From contig CAVTWS010000018.1 of NCBI GenBank assembly GCA_963738445.1, positions 186,001-250,000 on the forward strand: a stretch of DNA of 64,000 bases, given 5' to 3'. Source of the stretch: CAVTWS01 sp963738445. GTDB taxonomy: Bacteria > Actinomycetota > Acidimicrobiia > Acidimicrobiales > SHLQ01. The notes below the pieces were generated by a model. The model worked only from the letters and a program-made list of their open reading frames with translations, did no database searches and had not been told where the DNA came from. How positions within the stretch are numbered: the first letter of the stretch is position 1; each line of letters begins with the position of its first letter. This document shows, piece by piece, positions 1 to 7,786 of this stretch. The position numbers were made by a program, and so were the translations under genes.

Positions 1-189
1 GGCGTCGTCACCGGTGTGGACCACGCCGAGCTCGTACCCGGCGATGGAGTCGCGGAAGGTCGCATCGGCCCGGCGATCCGCCCACGCGGGCACGACGACC
101 GCGGCGACGATGCCCATGATTGCGGCCACGCCGGCCGCTGCGGCCCAGGGGATCCATCGTCGGCACGACCCGCCGGCCTCCTCGGTCAC
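1..189 (-). CDS. N-terminus of a membrane-anchored protein (partial)
   Basis: Only the first 63 residues lie in the window; the gene runs off the left edge. I read it from a GTG at 189 on the minus strand, and the frame stays open to base 1. Residues about 12-36 form one hydrophobic Ala/Val-rich helix (WAAAAGVAAIMGIVAAVV) after a short segment with two arginines. An Asp/Arg-rich stretch follows. This is the pattern of a signal anchor or signal peptide. No family can be named from the fragment. It lies 128 bases downstream of the truncated aldehyde dehydrogenase and has the same orientation. Confidence 0.6.
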   Translation of the reverse strand, partial: MTEEAGGSCRRWIPWAAAAGVAAIMGIVAAVVVPAWADRRADATFRDSIAGYELGVVHTGDDA

Positions 190-317
190 GCCGGGCACGT
201 TAGTGCGTCGACCGGGAACCGCAGCCTTCGGGTCCGACCCATGCTGTCGCCCGCTTTGGTCGCCTTCGGCGACGGGCCGCTCGGGGGCCCCACGGCCTCG
301 CCTGTCGGCGCGGCCTC

Positions 318-1244
318 TCAGCGGCCGACCGGGTGCCACACGGTCTTGAGCTCGCACAGGTCGGCGATGCAATCGAGGTCCTGCGCCCGGTCGGTCAGCC
401 AGTCCCGTTGGACTCCCCGGGCCCCGACGATCCGCGCCACGTGCTCGGCGGCGGCGATCTGCGCCTCCGCCACCAGGTCACCATCGGCGCCGGACAGATC
501 GACCGCATCGACATCTCCGTGAGCGGCGAGCCAGGGCAGCATCTCGCTCCGACGGCCGGTCAGGATGTTCACCACGCCGCCGGGGAGATCACTGGTGGCC
601 AGCGCCTCGGCCAGGGTGATCGACACCAGCGGCCAGCGCTCCGAAGCGAGCACCACGGCCGTGTTCCCGCTGACCACGGCCGGCGCCACCCGCGCCACCA
701 AGGCGCCGAGCGGCGCTTCGTCGGGACAGCAGATGCCGACCACCCCCATGGGCTCGGGCACCGAGAAGTTGAAGTACGGCCCGGCGACCGGGTTGGCGGC
801 CCCCAGGACCGTGGCGAACTTGTCGGCCCAGCCGGCATACCAGACCCACCGGTCGATCGAGGCGGAGACCTCTCCGACCGGGTCGGCACTCCCGCCCAGG
901 GCCAGCTCGTCGACGAGTTGCGCCGAACGGCCTTCCATCACCTCGGCGACCCGGTAGAGGATCTGGGCCCGGTTGTAGGCGGTGCGTGACGCCCAGCCCT
1001 CCTGGGCGCCGCGGGCGGCCTTGACCGCGTCACGGACGTCCTTGCGTGAGCCCAGGCAGGCGTGGGCCAGGAGGCGGCCGTCAGCGGACTCGATGGCGTA
1101 CGTGCGCCCCGATTCGGTGCGCGGGAACTGCCCGCCGATGTACATCTTGTACGTCTTGCGGACCTCGAGTCGGGGCCCGGTCGGCCCGGTCGCGGGTGCG
1201 GTGGGCGGCGGCTTCCGGCGGGTCGACTTTCGGGGCTCGCTCAC
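318..1244 (-). CDS. truncated aldehyde dehydrogenase-like protein lacking the catalytic half
   Basis: 308 residues against about 490 for a normal ALDH. Residues about 30-230 resemble the NAD-binding half: YKMYIGGQF near 33, VGICCPDEAPLGAL near 168 where ALDHs carry the I-P-W-N-F motif, then GNTAVVLASERWPL and LPGGVVNILTG. The later FTGS, ELGGK (general-base Glu) and GQxC (nucleophile Cys) motifs are missing, so it is probably not an active dehydrogenase. Its GTG start overlaps the TGA of the full-length ALDH (GTGA at 1241-1244), which suggests translational coupling and a joint complex. The role as a non-catalytic partner is inference. An Arg/Pro-rich tail of about 28 residues precedes the domain. 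Confidence 0.85.
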   Translation of the reverse strand: MSEPRKSTRRKPPPTAPATGPTGPRLEVRKTYKMYIGGQFPRTESGRTYAIESADGRLLAHACLGSRKDVRDAVKAARGAQEGWASRTAYNRAQILYRVAEVMEGRSAQLVDELALGGSADPVGEVSASIDRWVWYAGWADKFATVLGAANPVAGPYFNFSVPEPMGVVGICCPDEAPLGALVARVAPAVVSGNTAVVLASERWPLVSITLAEALATSDLPGGVVNILTGRRSEMLPWLAAHGDVDAVDLSGADGDLVAEAQIAAAEHVARIVGARGVQRDWLTDRAQDLDCIADLCELKTVWHPVGR

Positions 1245-2731
1245 GATGCCCTCCCCAGCTCGACGTACGACCGCAGCCCGTGACGCCCACCCTCACGGCC
1301 GAACCCGCTCTCCCGGTACCCGCCGAAGGGGCTGGCGGGATCGAACACGTTGTACGTGTTGGCCCAAACCACGCCGGCGCGCAAACGCTCGGCCATCCAC
1401 AGGATGCGGGAACCTTTCTCGGTCCACACTCCGGCCGACAGGCCGTACGGCGTGTTGTTGGCCTTGGCCACCGCCTCCTCGGCCGTGCGGAAGGTGAGGG
1501 CCGCCAGCACCGGTCCGAAGATCTCCTCACGGGCGATCCGGTGGGACTGGCTGACATCAGTGAACACGGTCGGGGCGACGAACCAGCCGGTGGCGGGCAA
1601 CGGGCACGACGACTGGTGCATCGTGGCGCCCTCGTCGATGCCCGCTTGGAGGAAGTGGTGGATCCTGTCGTACTGCTCCTGCGAGTTGATCGCGCCGACA
1701 TCGGTGTTCTTGTCGAGTGGGTCGCCGACCCGCAAGGTGTCGATGCGGCGCAGGAGCTTGTCGATCACGATGTCGGCCACCGATTCCTGGACGAGCAGGC
1801 GGCTGCCGGCGCAGCACACGTGACCCTGGTTGAAGTAGATGCCGCCGACGATCCCTTCGACCGCCTGGTCGATCGCCGCGTCGTCGAAGATGATGTTGGC
1901 TGCCTTGCCCCCCAGCTCCAGGGTCAGGTGCTTCGAGGTGCCGGCGCACGCTTTGGCGATGGCTTTGCCCACCGCGGTGGAGCCGGTGAACGCCACCTTG
2001 TCGACCCCCGGGTGCGCCACGAGGGAGGCCCCCGTGCCACCGGCGCCAGTGACGATGTTGACGACACCCGGCGGCAGCTCGGCATCACGCAACACCTCGG
2101 CCAGGAGCAGAGCGGTGAGCGGCGTGGTCTCGGCCGGCTTCAGGACCACGGTGTTTCCGCAGGCGAGAGCGGGGGCCAGCTTCCACGCCGCCATCAGCAA
2201 CGGGAAGTTCCAGGGAATGACCTGCGCGGCCACTCCCAGGGGGGTCGCCGTGCGACCGGGGAACGCGTACTCGAGCTTGTCGGCCCAGCCGGCGTGATGG
2301 AAGAAGTGGGCGGCGGCGAGCGGGATGTCGACATCGCGGCTCTCTTTGATGGGCTTGCCGCCATCGAGGGTTTCCAGGACGGCGAACTCCCGTGCTCGCT
2401 CCTGGAGCAACCGGGCGATGCGGTACAGGTACTTGGCTCGTTCGCGGCCGGGCATGGTGCCCCAACCGTGGTCGAACGCCCGGCGGGCCGCGGCGACGGC
2501 GAGATCGATGTCGTCGTCGCCGCCCGCGGCCACGTGGGCGAGCGTCTGACCGGTGGCCGGGTTCACGGTGGCCAACATCAGTCCGCTGCGGGGCTCCACG
2601 AACCGGCCGTCGATGAACAGGCCGTACTCGTCGGCGACGGACACGATGTCGGTCGATTCGGGCGACGGTTCGTACGCCAGCACCACGCCACCGCCGGAGC
2701 GGACAGCAGGGGGATGGGAGGAAGCAGCCAT
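1241..2731 (-). CDS. aldehyde dehydrogenase family protein
   Basis: 496-residue NAD(P)-dependent aldehyde dehydrogenase, the usual family length. Visible motifs are VIPWNFP (171-177), AFTGSTAVGK (247-256), LELGGK with general-base Glu272, GHVCCAGSR with nucleophile Cys306, and EEIFGPV near 400. The start at 2731 is an ATG 11 bases after the deoC stop; the same frame stays open much further upstream but that part is antisense-type shadow. DeoC produces acetaldehyde and glyceraldehyde-3-phosphate, so oxidation of acetaldehyde is the likely job; substrate specificity is inferred from context only. It is the second gene of a deoC-ALDH-truncated ALDH operon. Confidence 0.92.
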   Translation of the reverse strand: MAASSHPPAVRSGGGVVLAYEPSPESTDIVSVADEYGLFIDGRFVEPRSGLMLATVNPATGQTLAHVAAGGDDDIDLAVAAARRAFDHGWGTMPGRERAKYLYRIARLLQERAREFAVLETLDGGKPIKESRDVDIPLAAAHFFHHAGWADKLEYAFPGRTATPLGVAAQVIPWNFPLLMAAWKLAPALACGNTVVLKPAETTPLTALLLAEVLRDAELPPGVVNIVTGAGGTGASLVAHPGVDKVAFTGSTAVGKAIAKACAGTSKHLTLELGGKAANIIFDDAAIDQAVEGIVGGIYFNQGHVCCAGSRLLVQESVADIVIDKLLRRIDTLRVGDPLDKNTDVGAINSQEQYDRIHHFLQAGIDEGATMHQSSCPLPATGWFVAPTVFTDVSQSHRIAREEIFGPVLAALTFRTAEEAVAKANNTPYGLSAGVWTEKGSRILWMAERLRAGVVWANTYNVFDPASPFGGYRESGFGREGGRHGLRSYVELGRAS

Positions 2732-2742
2732 TGAGGATCCGC

Positions 2743-3699
2743 TCAGTCGTTGGTGAAGTCGTCCGGTCGTTGGTAACGACCGGACAGGCGGGTGCGGCGC
2801 TGCATGAGCAGGTCGTTGAGGAGGGTCGAGGCGCCGAGCCGGAACCAGTCGGGATGCAACCAGTCCGGTCCGAGGGTCTCGCCGACGACGACCAGGTAGT
2901 GCCACGCCTGTTTCGCGGTCCGGATGCCGCCGGCCAGCTTGAGCCCCACCATCCGACCCGTCTGGTCGTGGTGATCGCGGATGGCCTCGGCCATGCACAG
3001 CGCGGTCGGGAAGGTGGCGGACGTGCCGATCTTGCCGGTGGACGTCTTGATGAAGTCGGCGCCGGCGGCCATGGCCAGGGCGCTCGCCCGCCGAACCTGG
3101 TCGTAGGAACCCAACTCGCCGGTTTCGAGGATGACCTTGAGGTGCGCGGTGCCGCACGCGTCCTTGGCGGCGACGATCTCGTCGAACGCCCGCCCGTAGT
3201 CGCCGGCGAGGAACGCGCCGCGGTTGAGCACGATGTCGACCTCGTCGGCGCCGTGCTGCACGACCCAGCGGATCTCCTCGAGGCGGACGTGCAGCGGCCC
3301 GAGGCCGGCCGGGAACGCGCCGGCCACACTCGCCACGTGGATGCCCGTTCCCGCCAGCTCGGCGACGGCGGTGGGGACCAGCTCGGGATACACGCAGACG
3401 GCGGCGACGGACGGAACGTCGGGATCGACCGGGTCGGGGCGTTGCGCCTTGGCGCACAGGGCCTTGACCTTGCCCGGTGTGTCGATCCCTTCGAGCGTGG
3501 TCAGGTCGATGCACCGGATGGCGAGATCGAGCGCGGCGAGCTTGGTGCCCTTCTTGAGTGACCGGGTGGTCAGCGAGGCGGCACGCGCTTCGAGTCCGAC
3601 GGCGTCGACCGGCCAGATCCGCAGGCCGAGCAGACTGAAGCGATGATCCGACCCGGCCGGCCGGGACACCAACGTGCTGGCAGGTTCGGCAGGGAGCAT
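2743..3699 (-). CDS. deoC: deoxyribose-phosphate aldolase
   Basis: 318-residue class I aldolase that cleaves 2-deoxyribose-5-phosphate to acetaldehyde and glyceraldehyde-3-phosphate in the cytoplasm. The Schiff-base lysine sits in ADFIKTSTGK (Lys218), the second active-site lysine in VGLKLAGGIRT (Lys254), and the acidic residues in ADEVDIVLNRG (151-161). The family core begins near residue 60; the preceding 55 or so residues are an extension typical of the longer actinobacterial form. There is no Shine-Dalgarno before the ATG. Instead a -10 box TATCGT ends 6 nt upstream inside an inverted repeat, so the gene probably has its own leaderless, regulated promoter besides any readthrough from the hemerythrin-like gene 14 bases upstream. 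Confidence 0.94.
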   Translation of the reverse strand: MLPAEPASTLVSRPAGSDHRFSLLGLRIWPVDAVGLEARAASLTTRSLKKGTKLAALDLAIRCIDLTTLEGIDTPGKVKALCAKAQRPDPVDPDVPSVAAVCVYPELVPTAVAELAGTGIHVASVAGAFPAGLGPLHVRLEEIRWVVQHGADEVDIVLNRGAFLAGDYGRAFDEIVAAKDACGTAHLKVILETGELGSYDQVRRASALAMAAGADFIKTSTGKIGTSATFPTALCMAEAIRDHHDQTGRMVGLKLAGGIRTAKQAWHYLVVVGETLGPDWLHPDWFRLGASTLLNDLLMQRRTRLSGRYQRPDDFTND

Positions 3700-3720
3700 G
3701 GACTGACGATAGTTCAGTCC
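3700..3720 (-). promoter_or_regulatory. deoC leaderless promoter within a 7-bp inverted repeat
   Basis: GGACTGA (3700-3706) and TCAGTCC (3714-3720) are perfect inverted copies around a 7-base centre. On the minus strand the -10 box TATCGT occupies 3711-3706 and is followed by 6 bases and the deoC ATG at 3699. The repeat therefore covers the -10 element and the predicted transcription start, where a dimeric repressor would sit. The right arm also holds the stop codon of the gene upstream. The operator function is inference. Confidence 0.55.
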
Positions 3721-4172
3721 CCGGTGCTGAGATCGATGTTGAAGGCGTCGTACGCCAGGTTCGCGTCTCGGCTGCGGTGGCGGGAGAAGAGACCGAGGAG
3801 CCGCAGGGTCTCATCGCGGGCTTCGGTGACGTCGTCGCCCGAGGAGGTGGCCAACACCTTGCACCGGGCGATCCCGGCCGCCATGTCGACGTGTTCGGCC
3901 GTGAGCTTCTTCACCGCCGGGACGAGGTGCGGGGCGTGATCGACGACCTGGCCGAAGAACCCCGAGTCCTGGTCCTCCGTCGACTCGACGTGTTCCTCGA
4001 GCTCCACCTGCAAGATCACCAGCGTCCGCACTACGGCGGCGACCCAGGCATCGCGCCGGCCGGCGTCGGGAGCGGCCAGGGCCGCCTCGACTCGGGCCAT
4101 GGCGTGCGCCATGTCGTCGCGCTGTGCTCGCAGCTCGTCCACGCCGACGGATTCGATGATCGACTGGGCCAT
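3714..4172 (-). CDS. hemerythrin-like HHE domain protein
   Basis: 152 residues, all helical in character. Candidate di-iron ligands lie in ELEEHVESTE (about 65-74), LTAEHVDMA (about 98-106) and LFSRHRSRDANLAYD (about 127-141), in the spacing of the hemerythrin HHE cation-binding family. Members bind O2, NO or iron; the exact role here cannot be told. I chose the ATG at 4172 because AGAAGGGGG lies just upstream; a longer frame to 4235 has no such site. It precedes deoC by 14 bases, but deoC has its own promoter signature, so the two need not be functionally linked. Confidence 0.75.
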   Translation of the reverse strand: MAQSIIESVGVDELRAQRDDMAHAMARVEAALAAPDAGRRDAWVAAVVRTLVILQVELEEHVESTEDQDSGFFGQVVDHAPHLVPAVKKLTAEHVDMAAGIARCKVLATSSGDDVTEARDETLRLLGLFSRHRSRDANLAYDAFNIDLSTGD

Positions 4173-4319
4173 GGGGAACCCCCTTCTCGCGGTGCGTACC
4201 CGCACGCTCTGGGTGTTCGCCCAACCTTGGACCATGCGATCGGGTCTGGCAAGCGAAAGTTTGCCACGCCCCGTCGCACCCGACCGGATCTCGGCGCCCT
4301 TCGGTGATCAGGCAGTCGC

Positions 4320-6173
4320 TCAGGACGCCTCGGAGCCGGACTGGGCCAGCATGTCGAGCAACGACTGCCCGTAGCGGGCCAGCTTGGCCTCGCCGACCCC
4401 CGACACCGTGGCCAGCTCGGCCAGGCTCGACGGTTCGAGGGCGGCGATGGCGCGCAGAGTGGCGTCGTGGAAGACCACGTACGCCGGCAAGCCCTGCTCG
4501 CGCGCCGCGTCCGCCCGCCACGCCCGAAGCCGCTCGAACGTGGCCGCCGCGGGGGCCGAGAGGTCGGCGATGACACCGCCTCCCGTGCCGCCGGCCTTCC
4601 GCCCGGGACGCGACCGCGAGCGCGGCTCACGCGTCTCACGGCGCATCGTCACCACCCGGCCACCGCTCAGCACCTCCCGGCTGGATTCGCCGAGGCCGAG
4701 CGTGCCGTACTCGCCTTCGGGCATCAGCAGCCCCTGCGACAGCAACTGCCGGATCACCCCTCGCCACTCGGGATCGGAGAGCTCGGTGCCGATGCCGAAG
4801 ACGCTGAGCTCGTCGTGGCGATACTGGTCAACCCGGTCGTTGCGTTTGCCGAGCAGGATGTCGACGATGTGGCCGGCGCCGAACTTCTGGTTCCGCTCCC
4901 GATGCAGCCGCGACACCGCCGACAGCACCTTCTGTGCCGGGACCGTGGCGTCCCACGTCTCTGGTGGGCTCAGGCAGGTGTCGCAGTTGCCGCACGGCGA
5001 GCTGTCCTCCCCGAAGTAGCGGAGTAGCTGCATCCTCCGGCACTCCACCGTCTCGCAGAGCGCCAACATGGCGTCGAGGTGCATGGAGAGTTGACGGCGA
5101 TGACCCTCATCGGGCGGTCCGGACAGATCGGACGGCGAGGCGATCATACGACGGAGCTGGACCACGTCCTGGAGGCCGTAGGCGAGCCAGGCGGTCGACG
5201 GCAGGCCATCCCGTCCGGCCCGGCCCGTCTCCTGGTAGTACCCCTCGACCGATTTCGGCAGGTCCAGGTGGGCGACGAAGCGGACATCGGGTTTGTCGAT
5301 GCCCATGCCGAACGCGATGGTGGCCACGACGATCAGGCCGTCCTCCCGGAGGAAGCGGGACTGGTTCGTGGACCGGACCCGCTTGTCGAGGCCGGCGTGG
5401 TACGGCACCGCGGGGATGCCGTTGTCGACGAGGAACTGAGCGGTGCGGTCGACCGAGGCGCGAGAGAGGCAGTAGACGATGCCGGCCTCACCGGAATGCT
5501 CCTCGGCGATGAAGCGGAGGAGCTGACGGTTCGGGTTGTCCTTGGTGACGATGCGGTACTGGATGTTCGGCCGGTCGAAGCTGGCCACGAAGTGCCGGGC
5601 GTCGTCGAGTTGGAGCCGAGACGAGATCTCGGCGGCCGTGGCCGCGGTGGCCGTGGCGGTGAGGGCGATCCGGGGAACCTCGGGCCACCGCTCGTGCAAC
5701 AGCGACAAGGTGAGGTAGTCGGGTCGGAAGTCGTGGCCCCATTGCGCCACGCAGTGCGCCTCATCGATCGCGAACAGGGCGATCCTCCCGCGGCCGAGAA
5801 GGCGCAGGGTCGACTCGACCTGGAACCGCTCCGGGGCCAGGTACAGCAGGTCGAGGTCTCCGGCCACGTAGGTGTCCTCGACCCGCCGTCGTTCGTCCGG
5901 ACCCTGGGTGCTGTTGAGGAAGTCGGCCCGGACGCCCAGGCTCCTCAGAGCGTCGACCTGGTCCTGCATCAGGGCGATCAGGGGTGAGATGACGATCCCG
6001 ACCCCCGGTCGCACGAGCGCCGGCACCTGGTAGCACAACGACTTGCCGCCGCCGGTGGGCATCAGCACCAGGGCGTCGCCGCCGGCGACCACGTGATCGA
6101 CGATGGCTTCCTGATCGCCCCGGAACGCCGGGTAGCCGAACACCCGCCGCAGGACCTCACCCGCGGACGTCAC
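4320..6173 (-). CDS. recQ: ATP-dependent DNA helicase RecQ
   Basis: 617-residue superfamily 2 3'-5' DNA helicase for recombination and replication-fork repair. Domains in order are the helicase core with Walker A MPTGGGKS (about 38-45), DEAHC (about 137) and motif VI QETGRAGRDG (about 315), then a zinc-binding RecQ-Ct region with Cys residues in VECRRMQLLRYFG and PCGNCDTC (about 377-401), a winged helix with QKFGAGHIVDILLG, and a C-terminal HRDC domain (about 535-612). Length and order are typical. The start is a GTG 25 bases after the serA stop with a GGAG upstream, so it is probably the last gene of the aminotransferase-peptidase-serA-recQ operon. Confidence 0.95.
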   Translation of the reverse strand: MTSAGEVLRRVFGYPAFRGDQEAIVDHVVAGGDALVLMPTGGGKSLCYQVPALVRPGVGIVISPLIALMQDQVDALRSLGVRADFLNSTQGPDERRRVEDTYVAGDLDLLYLAPERFQVESTLRLLGRGRIALFAIDEAHCVAQWGHDFRPDYLTLSLLHERWPEVPRIALTATATAATAAEISSRLQLDDARHFVASFDRPNIQYRIVTKDNPNRQLLRFIAEEHSGEAGIVYCLSRASVDRTAQFLVDNGIPAVPYHAGLDKRVRSTNQSRFLREDGLIVVATIAFGMGIDKPDVRFVAHLDLPKSVEGYYQETGRAGRDGLPSTAWLAYGLQDVVQLRRMIASPSDLSGPPDEGHRRQLSMHLDAMLALCETVECRRMQLLRYFGEDSSPCGNCDTCLSPPETWDATVPAQKVLSAVSRLHRERNQKFGAGHIVDILLGKRNDRVDQYRHDELSVFGIGTELSDPEWRGVIRQLLSQGLLMPEGEYGTLGLGESSREVLSGGRVVTMRRETREPRSRSRPGRKAGGTGGGVIADLSAPAAATFERLRAWRADAAREQGLPAYVVFHDATLRAIAALEPSSLAELATVSGVGEAKLARYGQSLLDMLAQSGSEAS

Positions 6174-6198
6174 GTCCGCTCCATCAGCCGTGCGGCGG

Positions 6199-7773
6199 TC
6201 AGGACCGGTCGCGGTCGATGGCGGCCACCGAGACGAAGCCGGGGAGATGGCGAATGCTCGTTTGGACCTCGGCTGGCACCGGCAGATCGGTGTTGACCAG
6301 CATCATCGCCCCGAGCCCTTCGGGGGAACGCCCGATGTGCATGTGATCGATGTTGACGCCGCCCTGACCCAGGAGCGTGCCCACGGAGCCGATCATCCCG
6401 GGCTGATCCTCGTTGCGGATGATCAGCATGTGATCCGCGGGCGGCACATCGACCGTGTGGTCGTCGACCAACACGATGCGATGATCCCCCTTGAGGCCGA
6501 CGATCGTGCCGGTGATGGAGTGGCCCCCACCCCGGATGGTGACGCTGTTGACGTAGTCCCGTGCCGTGGCGTCGTTGACGGCCCGGATCTTGCACCCGCG
6601 GTCGGCAGCGACGGTCATGGCGTTGACGTACGAGACCGGCTCATCGGTCAGCTGACTGAGGATCCCCTTCACGGCCGACAGGTGGGTGAGGGCGTTGTCG
6701 TACCCGCCGATCTCCCCGCAGAACTCCACGTCGATGACCTCGGGCAGGTGCCCGACATACCGGGCGAAGATGCCGCCGAGCTCCTGGGACAGCGCGAGGA
6801 ACGGCCGGACCACCTCGGAGACCTCGGCCGCGTTCACGTTGACTGCGAACGGCACGAAGTCGCCGTCGAGCGCCAGCAGCACCTGCTCGGCGATCGTGTC
6901 GCCGGCCTTGTCCTGCGCCTCACGGGTGCTCGCCCCGAGGTGAGGGGTGACCACGACCTCGTCGAGGTCGAAGAGGGGTGACTCCGTGGTCGGTTCACTG
7001 GCGAACACGTCGATCGCTGCGCCGGCGACGTGCCCGGACGCCACGGCTTCTGCGAGCGCCGCTTCGTCGACGATCCCGCCGCGAGCCACGTTGATGATCC
7101 GGATGCCGGGCTTCGACCGGGCGAGCAGATCACGGCCGATCAGTCCGGTCGTCTCGTTGGTCTTGGCCAGGTGCAGGGTGACGAAATCGGCCAGGGCCAT
7201 CAGCTCGTCGAGCTCGACGAGCTCGACGTTGATCTGACGCGCCCGGTCGGCCGACACGAACGGATCGTGGGCGACGATGCGCATCCCGAACGCCGCAGCC
7301 CGCTGGGCGACGAGGCGACCGATCCGTCCCAGACCGACGATGCCGAGCGTCTTGTCGGCCAGCTCCACCCCTTCCCAGCGCGACCGTTCCCACCGTCCGG
7401 CCTTGAGCGCGGCGTGGGCCTGGGGGATGTTCCGGGCCTGGGCGAGCAACATGGCCATCGTGTGCTCGGCGGCGGACAACACGTTCGATTGCGGCGCGTT
7501 GACCACCATCACGCCGAGGCGCGTGGCCTCTTCGACCTCGACGTTGTCGAGCCCGATCCCGGCGCGCCCGACGACCACGAGATCGGACGCGGCGGCGAGG
7601 ACTTCCGGGGTCACCTGGGTGGCCGAACGGATGATGAGGGCGTGAACACCCGGGATGGCCGCCAGCAGGGAGTCGGCGTCGAGATCGAACCGTTCCTCCA
7701 CCTCGTGGCCGGCTTCTCGGAGGCGGGCGATGCCGGCGGGGGCGATGGGTTCAGAGACCAGGATGCGAGCCAT
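6199..7773 (-). CDS. serA: D-3-phosphoglycerate dehydrogenase
   Basis: 524 residues, the long type I form. It oxidises 3-phosphoglycerate to 3-phosphohydroxypyruvate with NAD, the first step of serine synthesis. Visible are the Rossmann motif VGLGRIGRLVAQRA (about 142-155), the catalytic segment INVARGGIVDEAAL (about 228), the His of TPHLGAST (about 275), an allosteric substrate-binding domain with ITGTIVGLKGDHRIV, and a C-terminal ACT domain (about 452-524) with LIIRNEDQPGMIGSVGTLL that normally senses serine. The ATG at 7773 begins the conserved ARILVSEPIAPAG; a 13-residue upstream extension in the same frame is not family-like. It follows the S9 peptidase by 13 bases. Confidence 0.96.
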   Translation of the reverse strand: MARILVSEPIAPAGIARLREAGHEVEERFDLDADSLLAAIPGVHALIIRSATQVTPEVLAAASDLVVVGRAGIGLDNVEVEEATRLGVMVVNAPQSNVLSAAEHTMAMLLAQARNIPQAHAALKAGRWERSRWEGVELADKTLGIVGLGRIGRLVAQRAAAFGMRIVAHDPFVSADRARQINVELVELDELMALADFVTLHLAKTNETTGLIGRDLLARSKPGIRIINVARGGIVDEAALAEAVASGHVAGAAIDVFASEPTTESPLFDLDEVVVTPHLGASTREAQDKAGDTIAEQVLLALDGDFVPFAVNVNAAEVSEVVRPFLALSQELGGIFARYVGHLPEVIDVEFCGEIGGYDNALTHLSAVKGILSQLTDEPVSYVNAMTVAADRGCKIRAVNDATARDYVNSVTIRGGGHSITGTIVGLKGDHRIVLVDDHTVDVPPADHMLIIRNEDQPGMIGSVGTLLGQGGVNIDHMHIGRSPEGLGAMMLVNTDLPVPAEVQTSIRHLPGFVSVAAIDRDRS

Positions 7774-7786
7774 GTCGCGCCAATCC

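Noticed and set aside
1046..2734. 562-codon plus-strand open frame
   Set aside because: It lies antisense to the aldehyde dehydrogenase, has Gly/Arg/Val/Asp-biased shadow composition and no domain; high G+C keeps stop codons rare.
2085..3329. 414-codon minus-strand open frame overlapping deoC and ALDH
   Set aside because: Same-strand alternative frame of two well-recognised genes; Arg/Ser/Pro-rich with no motif.
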